From: an uncultured Bacteroidales bacterium | GTDB lineage: Bacteria > Bacteroidota > Bacteroidia > Bacteroidales > UBA932 | DNA: 64,000 bases | NCBI GenBank assembly: GCA_944323245.1 | Contig: CALURT010000004.1 | Location: 1-64,000 of the forward strand | Direction of reading: 5' to 3' | Shown here: positions 1 to 8,598 of the stretch, piece after piece | Layout: every line of letters starts with the position of its first letter | Numbering within the stretch: position 1 is the first letter of the stretch | Notes under the pieces: model-generated | What the model was told of the DNA's origin: nothing | The model's database searches: none | What the model saw: only the letters and a program-made list of their open reading frames with translations | Program-made: the position numbers and the translations under genes

Positions 1-74
1 GCGGTAGTTCAGCTGGTTAGAATACGGGCCTGTCACGCCCGGGGTCGCGGGTTCGAGTCCCGTCCGCACCGCCA
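1..74 (+). tRNA. tRNA-Asp (GTC), missing first 3 nt at window edge
   Basis: The cloverleaf is readable: anticodon stem CGGGC/GCCCG around loop CTGTCAC, with anticodon GTC at 32-34. The T arm contains GTTCGAGTC. The acceptor 3' strand CCGCACC (64-70) is followed by discriminator G and an encoded CCA (72-74). The 5' acceptor strand should be GGTGCGG, so the window starts at its fourth base and the first three bases lie outside. tRNA genes are common integration sites, and mobile-element remnants begin within 70 bp downstream. Confidence 0.95.
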
Positions 75-97
75 AAAAGATTTGGCGAATTAAAGCA

Positions 98-131
98 AAT
101 CCTTGAAGTCCAACCACTTCAAGGATTTTTT
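98..131 (+). terminator. Intrinsic terminator of tRNA-Asp
   Basis: A perfect 12-bp stem, AATCCTTGAAGT (98-109) with ACTTCAAGGATT (116-127), closes a 6-nt loop and runs into T6 (126-131). It lies 24 nt after the tRNA CCA, which fits termination of the tRNA transcript. Confidence 0.85.
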
Positions 132-142
132 GGTATATGCCA

Positions 143-225
143 GTAATGGTGCAAAAAAGTAGTTGGTGAAACCATAGATAAGTAATGGTAATGATGCACA
201 AAATGGTTGGTAAAATCACGGATAA
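143..225 (+). repeat. Duplicated subterminal motif at IS left end
   Basis: The left terminal repeat (143-181) is followed directly by a diverged copy (182-225). Both begin GTAATGGT, contain a GTTGGT block and end GATAA. The right end has only one copy. In other IS families such subterminal repeats are transposase binding sites; that role here is inference. Confidence 0.6.
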
Positions 226-249
226 GTAATTGAAATATATAAAATTATG

Positions 250-288
250 AGTAGTTTGATGAAATGCGTTTCATCAAACTACTTTTTT
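250..288 (+). terminator. Terminator-like hairpin in transposase leader
   Basis: A perfect 15-bp stem, AGTAGTTTGATGAAA (250-264) with TTTCATCAAACTACT (269-283), has a 4-nt TGCG loop and is followed by T6 (283-288), directly before ATG 289. It has the form of an intrinsic terminator placed inside the IS upstream of the transposase. It would block read-through from outside promoters, a known way for insertion sequences to limit activation by flanking transcription. Confidence 0.75.
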
Positions 289-1281
289 ATGTCAAAAACA
301 AGACGGGAAAGATGCCCCAAATGCAGTTCAATAAATGTGATAAAATGGGGCCGACAAGCCAATCATCAGAGATGTAAATGCAAGCGGTGCGGAGTGTCCT
401 TCACGCTCAGGAGGAAAGATGTATCGCTCAACAATATGTTCGTATGGTTCAAGTGGTGGATTGTAGGGAAGCAGACAATAGAGCAGATATCCTTATTGGG
501 CGGGCACAGCGTAAGACATCTGAAATCCGTGTTCTACAAGTACCTGGATCGGGCGCCCCAATGGACAATAAAAGAGGAGTGAGGCTGTCAATCTGCTGAT
601 AGACGGGACATATTTCCGCAACAAGGTATGCCTGGTCGTATACAGGGGCATCATATAAAATCCACTCTTTTCTACCGACTGACGGACAAGGAGCGGGAAT
701 GGGAGATAATCCAGGATCTGCAGACGCTCAAGGCTCTGGGCGTAAAGATAGAGAGTGTCACATCAGATGGCGCCCGGGATATCATAAAGGCAGTCAGGTA
801 TGTATGCCCATACGCCACCAGACAGCGCTGCCTGGTGCATATCGAGAGGGAATGTCTGTCATGGATAACGCAGTTCCCAAAGACTTCGGCCGGAATCGCC
901 ATCCGCAGGCTTGTGCTCCAGATAAGCGACATTGCCACGCACAACGACGAGAGGTTCTGGAAAATGCAGCTGGAAAAGTGGCATCTTGAGTATGGCGAAT
1001 TTCTTAAAGAGAGGACTGTATCCAAAACGACAGGTACATCCTCATATACGCATGACAAACTCAGAAAGGCTTACTTTCATATCTGGAGGGCTTTGCCTGA
1101 CATGTTCAGTTTCATCGACAATCCCAGAATCCCGAAATCTACCAACGCCCTTGAATCTTTCTTCGGGCATCTTAAAGATAATCTCCGATTGCACCGCGGA
1201 CTATCTCTAGAACATCACAAGAACTTTATCAAGTGGTATCTCTTTTTCAGAGAAAATATCAACAAATCCAGCACAAAATAA
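289..1281 (+). pseudogene. IS256-family transposase, variant Zn-binding type, frameshifted
   Basis: The N-terminus has a zinc ribbon with paired CPKC and CKRC knuckles. The C-terminal part is a MULE/IS256-type DDE domain: TSDGARD carries one Asp and STNALESFFGHLKDNL the Glu. The first catalytic Asp (LLIDGTYF) is encoded only in the +1 frame at about 577-650. The coding path is frame 1 to about 575, frame 2 to about 650, then frame 1 to the stop, so two compensating shifts interrupt it. I chose ATG 289 rather than 247 because 247 lies in the leader hairpin and the extra residues are just its translation. The protein is probably inactive unless frameshifting is programmed or the shifts are assembly errors. 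Confidence 0.75.
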
Positions 1282-1319
1282 TCGGTAATTACCAACTACT
1301 TTTTGCACCATTACCAAAA

Positions 1320-1499
1320 ATGTCAATTATACCTTTTTGGGTAATGTGGACAAAAATCTATTCATTGTTCAATGTGGAGGCGAAGGACTGCTACCGCATC
1401 TATTCAGACCTCAAACTGCGCAAGAACGACAGCCGTACCTATTTTTTTGACAAAATGCAGGAAAGGCTCAACCGGCGCATGGATATGGACGATGAGTGA
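1320..1499 (+). pseudogene. RteC-like regulator, C-terminal remnant
   Basis: About 60 codons survive, ending with CYRIYSDLKLRKN...RTYFFDKMQERLNRRM. This matches my memory of the C-terminal pattern of RteC proteins, the regulators that control excision of CTnDOT-type conjugative transposons in Bacteroides. No start or N-terminal domain is present; upstream sequence is the IS right end. The IS may have been inserted into, or recombined with, an rteC gene. Its position beside a tRNA fits the scar of a lost integrative element. Identification rests on a short segment and has not been searched. Confidence 0.45.
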
Positions 1500-1596
1500 G
1501 AAAGAACGAGGCGGTAAACGAGTCAAGCCGGAGTGCTGTCCGTATCTCCTGTATTTTTTGTAATTTTGCAAAATAATCAAACATCTCATTTTACAA

Positions 1597-3081
1597 ATGA
1601 AATTAGAGACATTGGATGATATAAAAGACCTTATCACCTCTGATACCGAGACGGAGAAGATAGAGTTCAAGGGGACTACCGGACAGTTGGAACGCGGTAT
1701 GGAGACACTTTGTGCCTTTCTTAATGGTGAAGGCGGTACGGTGCTGTTCGGAGTGACGGATAAAGGAAAGATTACCGGGCAGGAAGTTGCCGGCAAAACC
1801 AAGGAAACCATAGGCGAAGCCATAAGCAGGCTGGAGCCAAGTGCCGGTGTTCAGGTTTTCTATGTTCCCATGCCTGACAGTGAGAAGAAGGTCATCGCTT
1901 TACATACTGACAATTCAATGATGGAACGCCCATTCTGTTATAAGGGGCGACCGTATATGCGCTTTCAGAATGTTACCACTGTGATGCCACAAGACAAATA
2001 CAGGCAACTGTTGATGCAGCGGGGAGGTAGTTATAGTTGGGAAGTGATGACCAATCCGAATCTCAAGATTAAGGACCTCGATGAAAATGCCATTATGGGT
2101 GCAGTACGTGGAGGAATACGGGGAGGTCGTCTGCTGGAAACCACTATTGCTGAAAGTATTCCTGCTATTCTTGAAAAATTTGACTTGCTGCATGACGGAA
2201 AATTAAATAACGCAGCAGCAGTTCTGTTCGGGCGTGATTTCTATTTCTATCCTCAGTGCCTGCTCCGGATGGCGCGTTTCAAAGGAACGACAAAAGACGA
2301 ATTTATAGACAATCAGCGTATTACAGGCAACATCTACGCACTGCTGGATGCTGCTATGACATTCTTTTTCAAGCATCTGTCACTTTCAGGAAAAATAGAA
2401 GGACTGTATCGGGAAGAAGAATTGAGTGTGCCATACAAAGCGTTGAGAGAATGCTGTATTAACGCATTTGCACATCGTTTTTATCATGATTCCGGAACAT
2501 CTGTCAGCATAGCGATATATGATGATCGGATAGAGATTACCAATAGCGGGGTTTTCCCACAGGATATGTCAATGGAGAGACTTTTGGGCCTGCACGACTC
2601 TCAACCGCATAATCCTATTATTGCCAATGTTTTGTATAAAAGCACCGTCCTTGAAAGTTGGGGACGTGGTATAAAATTGATGGTTGATGAGTGCCGCCGT
2701 GTAGAAATCCCGGATCCGGAATTTCATTGTGACGGTGGATTTGTGTGGGTTGTATTTCACTATAAGAGGTATGTTGCCGGACAAGTACCCGACAAGTACC
2801 CGACAGTTACCCCACAGCTACCCGACAGTTACCCCACAGTTACGCCACAAGTGGGAAAAGTGTTGTCAGTAATCGGGGAGCGGACACTTTCGGCCAAAGA
2901 GATTATGGGTACAATAGGTTTGAAGGACAAAAGCAATTTTTTGGAACTTTACCTGTATCCTGCTACAAAACAGAATCTTGTAGAACCTATTTATCCGGAA
3001 AATCCGAAACATCCCAAGCAGAAATACCGGCTTACTGAACAAGGAAAGGCATTGTTACAGGATGGCGAACAGAAACATTAA
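1597..3081 (+). CDS. AlbA_2 / divergent ATPase-like DNA-binding protein
   Basis: This 494-aa soluble protein has no signal peptide. Residues ~10-130 form a Schlafen-type AlbA_2 domain (TEKIEFKGTTG, then NGEGGTVLFGVTDKGKI). Residues ~270-390 resemble the GHKL-like half of RecG-like/AAA_4 regulators (CCINAFAHRFYHDSGTSVSI, ITNSGVFPQDMSMERLL, ESWGRGIKLM). The C-terminus (~425-490) looks like a winged helix. Between them is an in-frame 11-residue duplication (PDKYPTVTPQL / PDSYPTVTPQV). Family members are usually called putative transcriptional regulators or ATP-binding proteins and are frequent in mobile regions; some Schlafen-like proteins act in defence. The exact role is unknown. An intrinsic terminator follows. 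Confidence 0.75.
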   Translation: MKLETLDDIKDLITSDTETEKIEFKGTTGQLERGMETLCAFLNGEGGTVLFGVTDKGKITGQEVAGKTKETIGEAISRLEPSAGVQVFYVPMPDSEKKVIALHTDNSMMERPFCYKGRPYMRFQNVTTVMPQDKYRQLLMQRGGSYSWEVMTNPNLKIKDLDENAIMGAVRGGIRGGRLLETTIAESIPAILEKFDLLHDGKLNNAAAVLFGRDFYFYPQCLLRMARFKGTTKDEFIDNQRITGNIYALLDAAMTFFFKHLSLSGKIEGLYREEELSVPYKALRECCINAFAHRFYHDSGTSVSIAIYDDRIEITNSGVFPQDMSMERLLGLHDSQPHNPIIANVLYKSTVLESWGRGIKLMVDECRRVEIPDPEFHCDGGFVWVVFHYKRYVAGQVPDKYPTVTPQLPDSYPTVTPQVGKVLSVIGERTLSAKEIMGTIGLKDKSNFLELYLYPATKQNLVEPIYPENPKHPKQKYRLTEQGKALLQDGEQKH

Positions 3082-3100
3082 GAAGCCGACAATCATAAGA

Positions 3101-3147
3101 GGAAATCCGCAACCCGGTCGTGAACCGAGCTGCGGATTTCCTTTTTT
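3101..3147 (+). terminator. Intrinsic terminator after AlbA_2 gene
   Basis: The 11-bp stem GGAAATCCGCA (3101-3111) / TGCGGATTTCC (3131-3141) is followed by T6 and lies 20 nt after the stop codon. Confidence 0.85.
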
Positions 3148-3554
3148 CACCTTTGGCGTTCCTATTTTTTTTCTGCAACTAAGCGTTTTTGTACCAGCTC
3201 GAAAAAGATTCAATACTTCATGAGTGCTGTCTGTTATTGAAAAATTTTTCATACTTTTGCAATGCCGGGTAGCCGGCATACATATTATTGAAAGTGTTTT
3301 CGCACTGTCCTTTCAGGAAAATGTGGAAGTTTTCAAAGTCAGAAGGACAACGGACGGCACTCATTCATTCGTTTAGAGTATGTGGCATGGGGATTTCTCC
3401 CCGTCTGTTCTCATATCTATACGGGTGTGGAGTATTGGGTACGTTTATTTCTGACACGGTTCTTCCACAACCTTCTTGAAGATAGACGAATTGCTGCTCC
3501 TCACTTTTCTTTTTAATAAATCCCTTTCAGGAGCAGGAGAGGCCATTGTAGATT
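3148..3554 (+). promoter_or_regulatory. Long leader region of FISUMP-type gene, with -7 box
   Basis: TACTTTTG at 3252-3259 is an exact Bacteroidetes -7 box with no clear TTTG at -33. The predicted leader is about 290 nt. It ends with the inverted repeat CTGCTCCT (3494-3501) / AGGAGCAG (3529-3536) just before the start at 3555, which could hide a purine-rich stretch. A 63-codon frame at 3288-3479 begins inside this leader; I cannot decide whether it is translated. Nothing else is recognised here. Confidence 0.4.
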
Positions 3555-4256
3555 ATGGAAAATATCAATTTGTTTCCGGTTAAGCCTGAATATCAGGCAA
3601 GAGAGAGGCAAGACGCAGGCAAGGCGTTGATTGGTTCGGCAAAATTGCGCAATAAAGCGCAGCTTTTTGCCATGACTCTATTATGCATGATACTGGGTAT
3701 TTCTGTTTCATGCAGCAAGAAAGACAATAATAACGGCAGCAGATTGCCTGAATTCACGGTCCCTTTATCAGAAGATGCCGGCACGGCCGTGGACTTGGGC
3801 CTTTCGGTCAAGTGGGCAGACAAAAATCTTTCCGGTTACTACGGATGGGGTATTGTTGAACCTTTGGGTTCGAGAGAAGATCCGTATGACTACCAGAAAG
3901 AGCACGAATATCCCGGCAACGGATACAGGGATATCATATCCGCATCAGAATATGATGCTGCAAGAATGAATTGGGGCGGAGGCTGGAGAATGCCTACGTA
4001 TGATGAGTTTCAGGAGTTGCTGGACAAATGTACCTTTGAATATAACGATCGCAGCAAAAAGATTATTGTAACTGGCCCGAATGGCAATACTTTGGTTTTT
4101 GGGAACAATATCGATTATTATATGTCCTTTGATATGTATTATACAGGAACTACCATGATTGCGTTTGACATACATTATGATACTACGTTCAAACAATTTG
4201 ATCTGTGGAGTTCAGTTACGTCAGGAGTGCACATGATCCGTCCGGTATGTGATTGA
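3555..4256 (+). CDS. FISUMP-like secreted lipoprotein
   Basis: The 233-aa product contains the FISUMP-type pattern: AVDLGLSVKWADKNL near residue 75, WGGGWRMPTYDEFQELLDKC near 140, and SSVTSGVHMIRPVCD at the end. Such domains are common in Bacteroidales surface lipoproteins of unknown function. A lipobox (ISVSC, Cys ~53) follows a hydrophobic stretch, but 40-50 residues precede it, far more than a normal signal peptide. Either the true start is internal (ATG 3672 or a TTG near 3627) or the N-terminus is extended. The downstream intergenic repeat separates it from the oppositely oriented protease. Confidence 0.65.
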   Translation: MENINLFPVKPEYQARERQDAGKALIGSAKLRNKAQLFAMTLLCMILGISVSCSKKDNNNGSRLPEFTVPLSEDAGTAVDLGLSVKWADKNLSGYYGWGIVEPLGSREDPYDYQKEHEYPGNGYRDIISASEYDAARMNWGGGWRMPTYDEFQELLDKCTFEYNDRSKKIIVTGPNGNTLVFGNNIDYYMSFDMYYTGTTMIAFDIHYDTTFKQFDLWSSVTSGVHMIRPVCD

Positions 4257-4314
4257 ATTTTGCCGTGGTCATCTTCTGTCAGCATCGTAATGAACATTGA
4301 AAATCAATGATCCT

Positions 4315-4394
4315 GTCATGTTGAGCGGAGCAAAGCGTAGTCGAAACATCTCCCATCGCACTACATGAGACCCTTCGACTACGCTCAGGGTGAC
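4315..4394. repeat. REP-like palindromic intergenic repeat
   Basis: Left arm 4315-4352 and right arm 4367-4394 are imperfect inverted copies around the core GCGTAGTCGAA / TTCGACTACGC, flanked by GTCA...TGAC. On the minus strand it reads HPERSRRV, a translation typical of dispersed REP-like palindromes in many bacteria. It lies between two genes that converge, and it may end both transcripts; this is inference. Confidence 0.7.
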
Positions 4395-4447
4395 AAAATG
4401 ATAGTGACTTTACATTATGATACACCCTCCTCATCTCATTGTTGCGG

Positions 4448-5743
4448 CTATTGCTGTTTTTCTCCACGTATAAACATGTTCTGATAGTTAATAACCAGCC
4501 GTTTGAATGATAGTACGAAATCCGCTCCTAATGAGCTGGAAAATAACTGACTGCCGGATTCCGTATTTTTAATGACGTCCGTATTATATAATGTGACTGT
4601 AGAACCTGCTACTTCAAAACGGAACTCGGGTAATACAACTGCTTTTGTTTGTGATATTCCGCCAAAGCCTCCACGGGAGGTTGTCTGTTCGGCGAGCCCC
4701 TCTATTGCATCGGGAAATGTTTCTGCAAATTTATTTCCCAAATCAGATTTTACGTTTCCAGTATCAAAAATCAAATCAAAAGGATGTCCATTGTAGCTAA
4801 TCCTCACTTGAGGCGTATTTGATGACAGATACATATTCGGTTCTCCATCAGATGCTTTCTGTGGAAATACAAATCTGCCCGCTTCATTGTCTATGATTAT
4901 TTCCCGTGCGTCCCTGATAAAGTGATAGCCCAGCACTCCGTCAAATGCAAACACCGAGTCCACTTCATTGTCAGGAGGTGCAACCATAAAAACAGGATTA
5001 TGGTATACTATTTCTCCGACTTTCAACGAATCCGCCATAGCAAGTTTTACAAAGCCTATTTCCATACCCGATACAGGAATTGAATCTGCCACTACCTTCA
5101 ACCCGACTTCTTCCGCATACTTTTCTGAAACGAAATTGCCGAATGAACAGCCCGTATCGAAAATATAGTTCTTCGTTATACCGTTTACTTCCACAGGTAT
5201 ATGAATGTGCTGGCCTCTTCCCACAGTTTCCACAATTGACGGTACAGTAATGTCCCGGTCTGGGCGTTCAAGATAAGGCTTAGGTACATTGGCAAGTGCT
5301 TTTCCGACTTTCTCTATAAACACAAAACTATAAAGAGCTTCAAACGGTACAGAATTTTTAAGTGCATTAACCAAGGCTTCTCCGACCTTTCCGGCTTGCT
5401 CATACATTCCCGAATTCAAGAAATTCATACCCTGTAAGGCTGCCATTCCTATTGATGTCTCAGCACCAAGCTCCGCCTGATGGAACTGCAACAGACTATC
5501 CAATGCAGCACCTGCTCTTTCCAATTGGTTGAAACCTATACCGAGTTGTACTTCAGACACAAGATTCAACATTTCTATGCTGACAGAATCCTTTAATATC
5601 GGATATTGCTCCCTGATTTGAAATAAATCACCGTTGTTCAGAATTTCACCCATTTTCACATCCGCCAGTGTCTGCGAATAGACAGAAGTATAGCCGGACA
5701 GAATAGCTATTAGAAACAGGGACACTCTTTTTGTAATTCTCAT
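4448..5743 (-). CDS. Secreted two-domain retropepsin-like aspartyl protease
   Basis: This 431-aa protein has a Sec signal peptide (VSLFLIAILSGYTSVYSQ). The N-terminal ~150 residues are helical and TPR-like. Two retropepsin-type lobes follow, each with a catalytic signature: FDTGCSFGN (~195) and FDTGNVKSD (~325). A single chain with two DTG motifs could form the full active site without dimerising. It lies 31 nt after the DUF362 gene on the same strand and may be its operon partner. The periplasmic substrate is unknown. Confidence 0.8.
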   Translation of the reverse strand: MRITKRVSLFLIAILSGYTSVYSQTLADVKMGEILNNGDLFQIREQYPILKDSVSIEMLNLVSEVQLGIGFNQLERAGAALDSLLQFHQAELGAETSIGMAALQGMNFLNSGMYEQAGKVGEALVNALKNSVPFEALYSFVFIEKVGKALANVPKPYLERPDRDITVPSIVETVGRGQHIHIPVEVNGITKNYIFDTGCSFGNFVSEKYAEEVGLKVVADSIPVSGMEIGFVKLAMADSLKVGEIVYHNPVFMVAPPDNEVDSVFAFDGVLGYHFIRDAREIIIDNEAGRFVFPQKASDGEPNMYLSSNTPQVRISYNGHPFDLIFDTGNVKSDLGNKFAETFPDAIEGLAEQTTSRGGFGGISQTKAVVLPEFRFEVAGSTVTLYNTDVIKNTESGSQLFSSSLGADFVLSFKRLVINYQNMFIRGEKQQ

Positions 5744-5774
5744 AACGATATATTCAACATGAGGACAAGTCTTC

Positions 5775-6854
5775 CTAATCCTCCGCCTTGAACGGCTTGA
5801 GGTCCTTTACGGCTTCTTCCGGGGTGATACGTCTGCCGCCGTTGTCAAGGTCAATGAGAATGTATCTGTCGTTGCCCATCCCGAGTTCCTTCATGTATGA
5901 GAGCTGTCTCAGGCCGTGGCGGCTTTCGATACGTTCCACCAAATCATGGTTTTCCGCCTCCGTCATGGCATAGACGAGGTCGATGCAGGCCTGATCAAGG
6001 GCAAGAATATCCGTTGAGGAAAGGATGCCGACGTCCGGTGTCACTACGGGAGCGGCATTCACACCTTCACAATCGCATGAAACGGACATGTTACGCATCA
6101 CGTTGACGTATGTGATGTGTTTCTCGAAATAATCGACGACAGCTTTGGTGGATTCCGTCATGCGTTCCATGAATTCCTCCTTGGCTATGTCCCACTGGTT
6201 GTCCTGTCCCGGCGTGGTATGTATCCATGCCTTGCCGATGCGTCCGTCGGCGCAGCCGATGCCGATGTTTTTGTTGCTGCCGCCGAAACCTCCCTGAGAG
6301 TGGCCCTTGAAATGAGTCAGCACGACAAGGGAATTGTAGTCCGGAAGATGGCTGCCTACGGCCATTCTGTCGAACCATTTCCCTCCGGTGACCGGAATCG
6401 TGGTGGTGTCCTCTTCGTCCATGATATCCACAGGACAGAATGTCCATCCGTTGACTTCCAGTGTCTTGCGATGTTGCTCCGTAGTATATCTGTCACCTGT
6501 GTAGTAAGTGTTGGTCTCGACAATTTTCGCATCAGGCAGGTCTTTCATCATCAATTCCTTTACCCATTCGTGAGGAATGATATTAGGGCCGTTCTGCTCT
6601 CCGGTATGCAATTTGACACCGGTATTGCCTTCGATATTGGCGCAGACCATTTCGTACGCCTTGATAAGGCCTTCTGCGCTGAGATTCCGGGTAAAATATA
6701 CTATGGATTCGTTGCCAGTACGCTCTTCGTAAGGAACGTATAGGCTTCCGTCCGTAGCGGAATCCCTGTCATTTGTCCGGGCCGCACAAGAACCGGCAAT
6801 GCTGCAGCATACCAATGCGGCCAATAATACCCTTGTCAATATTCTTGTTTTCAT
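5775..6854 (-). CDS. DUF362-domain lipoprotein
   Basis: The 359-aa product starts with a lipoprotein-type signal (LVCCSIAGSC, Cys ~23). The body matches DUF362: YNSLVVLTHFKGHSQGGFGGSNKNIG followed by a Cys pair (SVSCDCEG) and DILALDQACIDLV. DUF362 proteins are often fused to ferredoxins; no 4Fe-4S CxxCxxC cluster is visible here. Family function is uncertain, with a redox or metal role suspected. It starts 35 nt after the guaA stop, so it may be cotranscribed with guaA and followed by the aspartyl protease. Confidence 0.8.
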   Translation of the reverse strand: MKTRILTRVLLAALVCCSIAGSCAARTNDRDSATDGSLYVPYEERTGNESIVYFTRNLSAEGLIKAYEMVCANIEGNTGVKLHTGEQNGPNIIPHEWVKELMMKDLPDAKIVETNTYYTGDRYTTEQHRKTLEVNGWTFCPVDIMDEEDTTTIPVTGGKWFDRMAVGSHLPDYNSLVVLTHFKGHSQGGFGGSNKNIGIGCADGRIGKAWIHTTPGQDNQWDIAKEEFMERMTESTKAVVDYFEKHITYVNVMRNMSVSCDCEGVNAAPVVTPDVGILSSTDILALDQACIDLVYAMTEAENHDLVERIESRHGLRQLSYMKELGMGNDRYILIDLDNGGRRITPEEAVKDLKPFKAED

Positions 6855-6889
6855 ATCAATGCGTTTCTATGATTTGTTCCCATCCGATT

Positions 6890-8467
6890 TTATTCCCATT
6901 CGATGGTTGCAGGCGGTTTGGAACTGATATCGTAGACAACCCTGTTCACGCCCCGTACCTTGTTTATGATGTCATTGCTGACCTTGGCCATGAAATCGTA
7001 AGGGAGGTGGACCCAGTCGGCCGTCATCCCGTCCGTGGAAATCACGGCACGCAGAGCAATGGTACTTTCGTATGTCCTTTCGTCACCCATGACACCTACA
7101 CTCTGTACAGGAAGCAGGATGGCTCCGGCCTGCCAGATGGAATCGTACAGGTTTGTGGCGGTCATCGTAGGGTCGGAAGCGGACGGAACCCCGTCGATCC
7201 GGTATTCCCTCAGCCCTCTTATGAAAATGTCGTCGGCTTCCCTCAAAATGCGCAACTTTTCTTCCGTCACTTCGCCTATTATGCGGATTCCCAATGACGG
7301 TCCCGGGAACGGGTGCCTGCCGATGAGTTCGTCCTTGATTCCGAGCGCACGGCCGACACGGCGCACCTCATCCTTGAAAAGGGCTCTCAATGGCTCCACT
7401 ATTTTCAGGTTCATTTTTTCAGGCAGTCCGCCGACATTGTGATGCGACTTTATCGTGGAAGACGGTCCGTTTACGGATGCAGATTCTATGATGTCGGGAT
7501 AAATCGTACCCTGGGCAAGCCAGCGGGCGTTTTCTATCCTGTGTGCATATTCGTCGAATGTCTCGATGAAAAGCCTGCCTATAACTTTCCTCTTCTTTTC
7601 AGGTTCGGTCACGCCTTTCAGCTGTTCGATAAATGCTTTGGAAGCGTCAGCTCCTATTACATTCAGACCCATGTCCTGATAAGATGCCAGCACGTCTTCG
7701 AATTCGTTTTTGCGAAGCAGCCCGTTGTTGACGAAAATGCAGGTCAGGTTCTTGCCGATGGCCTTGTGAAGCAGGACGGCGGCCACTGTCGAGTCTACGC
7801 CTCCGCTCAGTCCGAGTATCACCTTGTCGTCGCCGAGCCTGTTTTTCAGTTCCGCAACCGTGGTGTCGATGAATGATGCAGGAGTCCAGTCTCCCTTGCA
7901 TCCGCATATCCCGAGGGCGAAATTCGCGAGGATTTTGCTGCCTTCGACGGTATGGTAGACTTCTGGGTGGAACTGTACGGCGTACGTCTTTTCACCTTTA
8001 ATATAATAGGCGGCATTCTCCACGTCATCCGTGGAAGCTATCACTTCCGCATTGTCGGGGAGCTTCTCGATGGTGTCCCCGTGCGACATCCATACCTGGG
8101 ACTTGTCTGAAACCCCTTTCAGCAGAGGCGAGTCCTGTGCTCTTATTTTGAGTATCGCACGTCCGTATTCGCGTGCAATGGAGGCATTGACCTTGCCTCC
8201 GAATTTTTCGGCGAGGTACTGCGCCCCGTAGCAGATGCCGAGAAGCGGAATTTTACCCTTGATATCCGACAGGTCGGCCTGCGGAGCATTGGCATCCCTC
8301 ACCGAGAACGGGCTTCCCGACAGGATGATGCCTTTTACGCTTCCGTCAAGTGCCGGAATCTTGTTGTAGGGATATATTTCACAGTAGACGTTCAACTCCC
8401 TCAGCCTTCTTCCGATAAGCTGGGTAACCTGCGAGCCGAAGTCGAGAATTACGATTTTTTCTGTCAT
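6890..8467 (-). CDS. guaA: GMP synthase (glutamine-hydrolysing)
   Basis: GuaA amidates XMP to GMP using glutamine and ATP. The 525-aa chain has the class I glutamine amidotransferase domain (GICYG with nucleophile Cys; FHPE), the PP-loop ATP pyrophosphatase domain ([12 protein letters not shown]) and the C-terminal dimerisation domain ending TIEWE. Start 8467 ([13 protein letters not shown]) is preferred over 8488 because a -7 box (TATTTTTG on the minus strand, 8486-8493) overlaps the longer start and family proteins begin here. It is transcribed divergently from typA. Confidence 0.97.
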   Translation of the reverse strand: MTEKIVILDFGSQVTQLIGRRLRELNVYCEIYPYNKIPALDGSVKGIILSGSPFSVRDANAPQADLSDIKGKIPLLGICYGAQYLAEKFGGKVNASIAREYGRAILKIRAQDSPLLKGVSDKSQVWMSHGDTIEKLPDNAEVIASTDDVENAAYYIKGEKTYAVQFHPEVYHTVEGSKILANFALGICGCKGDWTPASFIDTTVAELKNRLGDDKVILGLSGGVDSTVAAVLLHKAIGKNLTCIFVNNGLLRKNEFEDVLASYQDMGLNVIGADASKAFIEQLKGVTEPEKKRKVIGRLFIETFDEYAHRIENARWLAQGTIYPDIIESASVNGPSSTIKSHHNVGGLPEKMNLKIVEPLRALFKDEVRRVGRALGIKDELIGRHPFPGPSLGIRIIGEVTEEKLRILREADDIFIRGLREYRIDGVPSASDPTMTATNLYDSIWQAGAILLPVQSVGVMGDERTYESTIALRAVISTDGMTADWVHLPYDFMAKVSNDIINKVRGVNRVVYDISSKPPATIEWE

Positions 8468-8485
8468 TTTCCGGAATATTTGCGG

Positions 8486-8493
8486 CAAAAATA
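8486..8493 (-). promoter_or_regulatory. guaA promoter -7 box
   Basis: The minus strand reads TATTTTTG, an exact TAnnTTTG match. It lies 19 nt before ATG 8467, so a transcript would begin around 8480. No clear -33 TTTG is seen. Confidence 0.6.
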
Positions 8494-8526
8494 ATATAAA
8501 AACTTCATTTTAATCAGAGAATTATA

Positions 8527-8534
8527 TATTTTTG
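8527..8534 (+). promoter_or_regulatory. typA promoter -7 box
   Basis: TATTTTTG is an exact -7 match about 65 nt before ATG 8599. It sits 34 bp from the divergent guaA box, so both genes share a compact intergenic control region. Confidence 0.55.
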
Positions 8535-8598
8535 CAGTCCTTTTTTCTCCGCCATTCCCGTAATTGGCCGTGAGAGATTGATTATTAAGCAAAAAGAT

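Larger units (their letters stand above)
143..1314 (+). mobile_element. IS256-like insertion sequence, degraded
   Basis: Imperfect terminal inverted repeats bound the element. The left end at 143-167 starts GTAATGGTGCAAAAAA, and the right end at 1291-1314 is its reverse complement with one A fewer. Between them lies a Zn-ribbon, Mutator/IS256-type transposase in broken frames. I see no target-site duplication in the flanking bases (left flank ATATGCCA, right flank CAAAAATG), so the outer boundaries could be off by some bases or the copy may be old. It separates the tRNA-Asp terminator from an RteC-like remnant. Confidence 0.8.

Noticed and set aside
3288-3479. 63-codon frame in the FISUMP leader
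   Set aside because: It follows a -7 box and could be translated, but I see no domain or coding signature, so it is described only as leader content.
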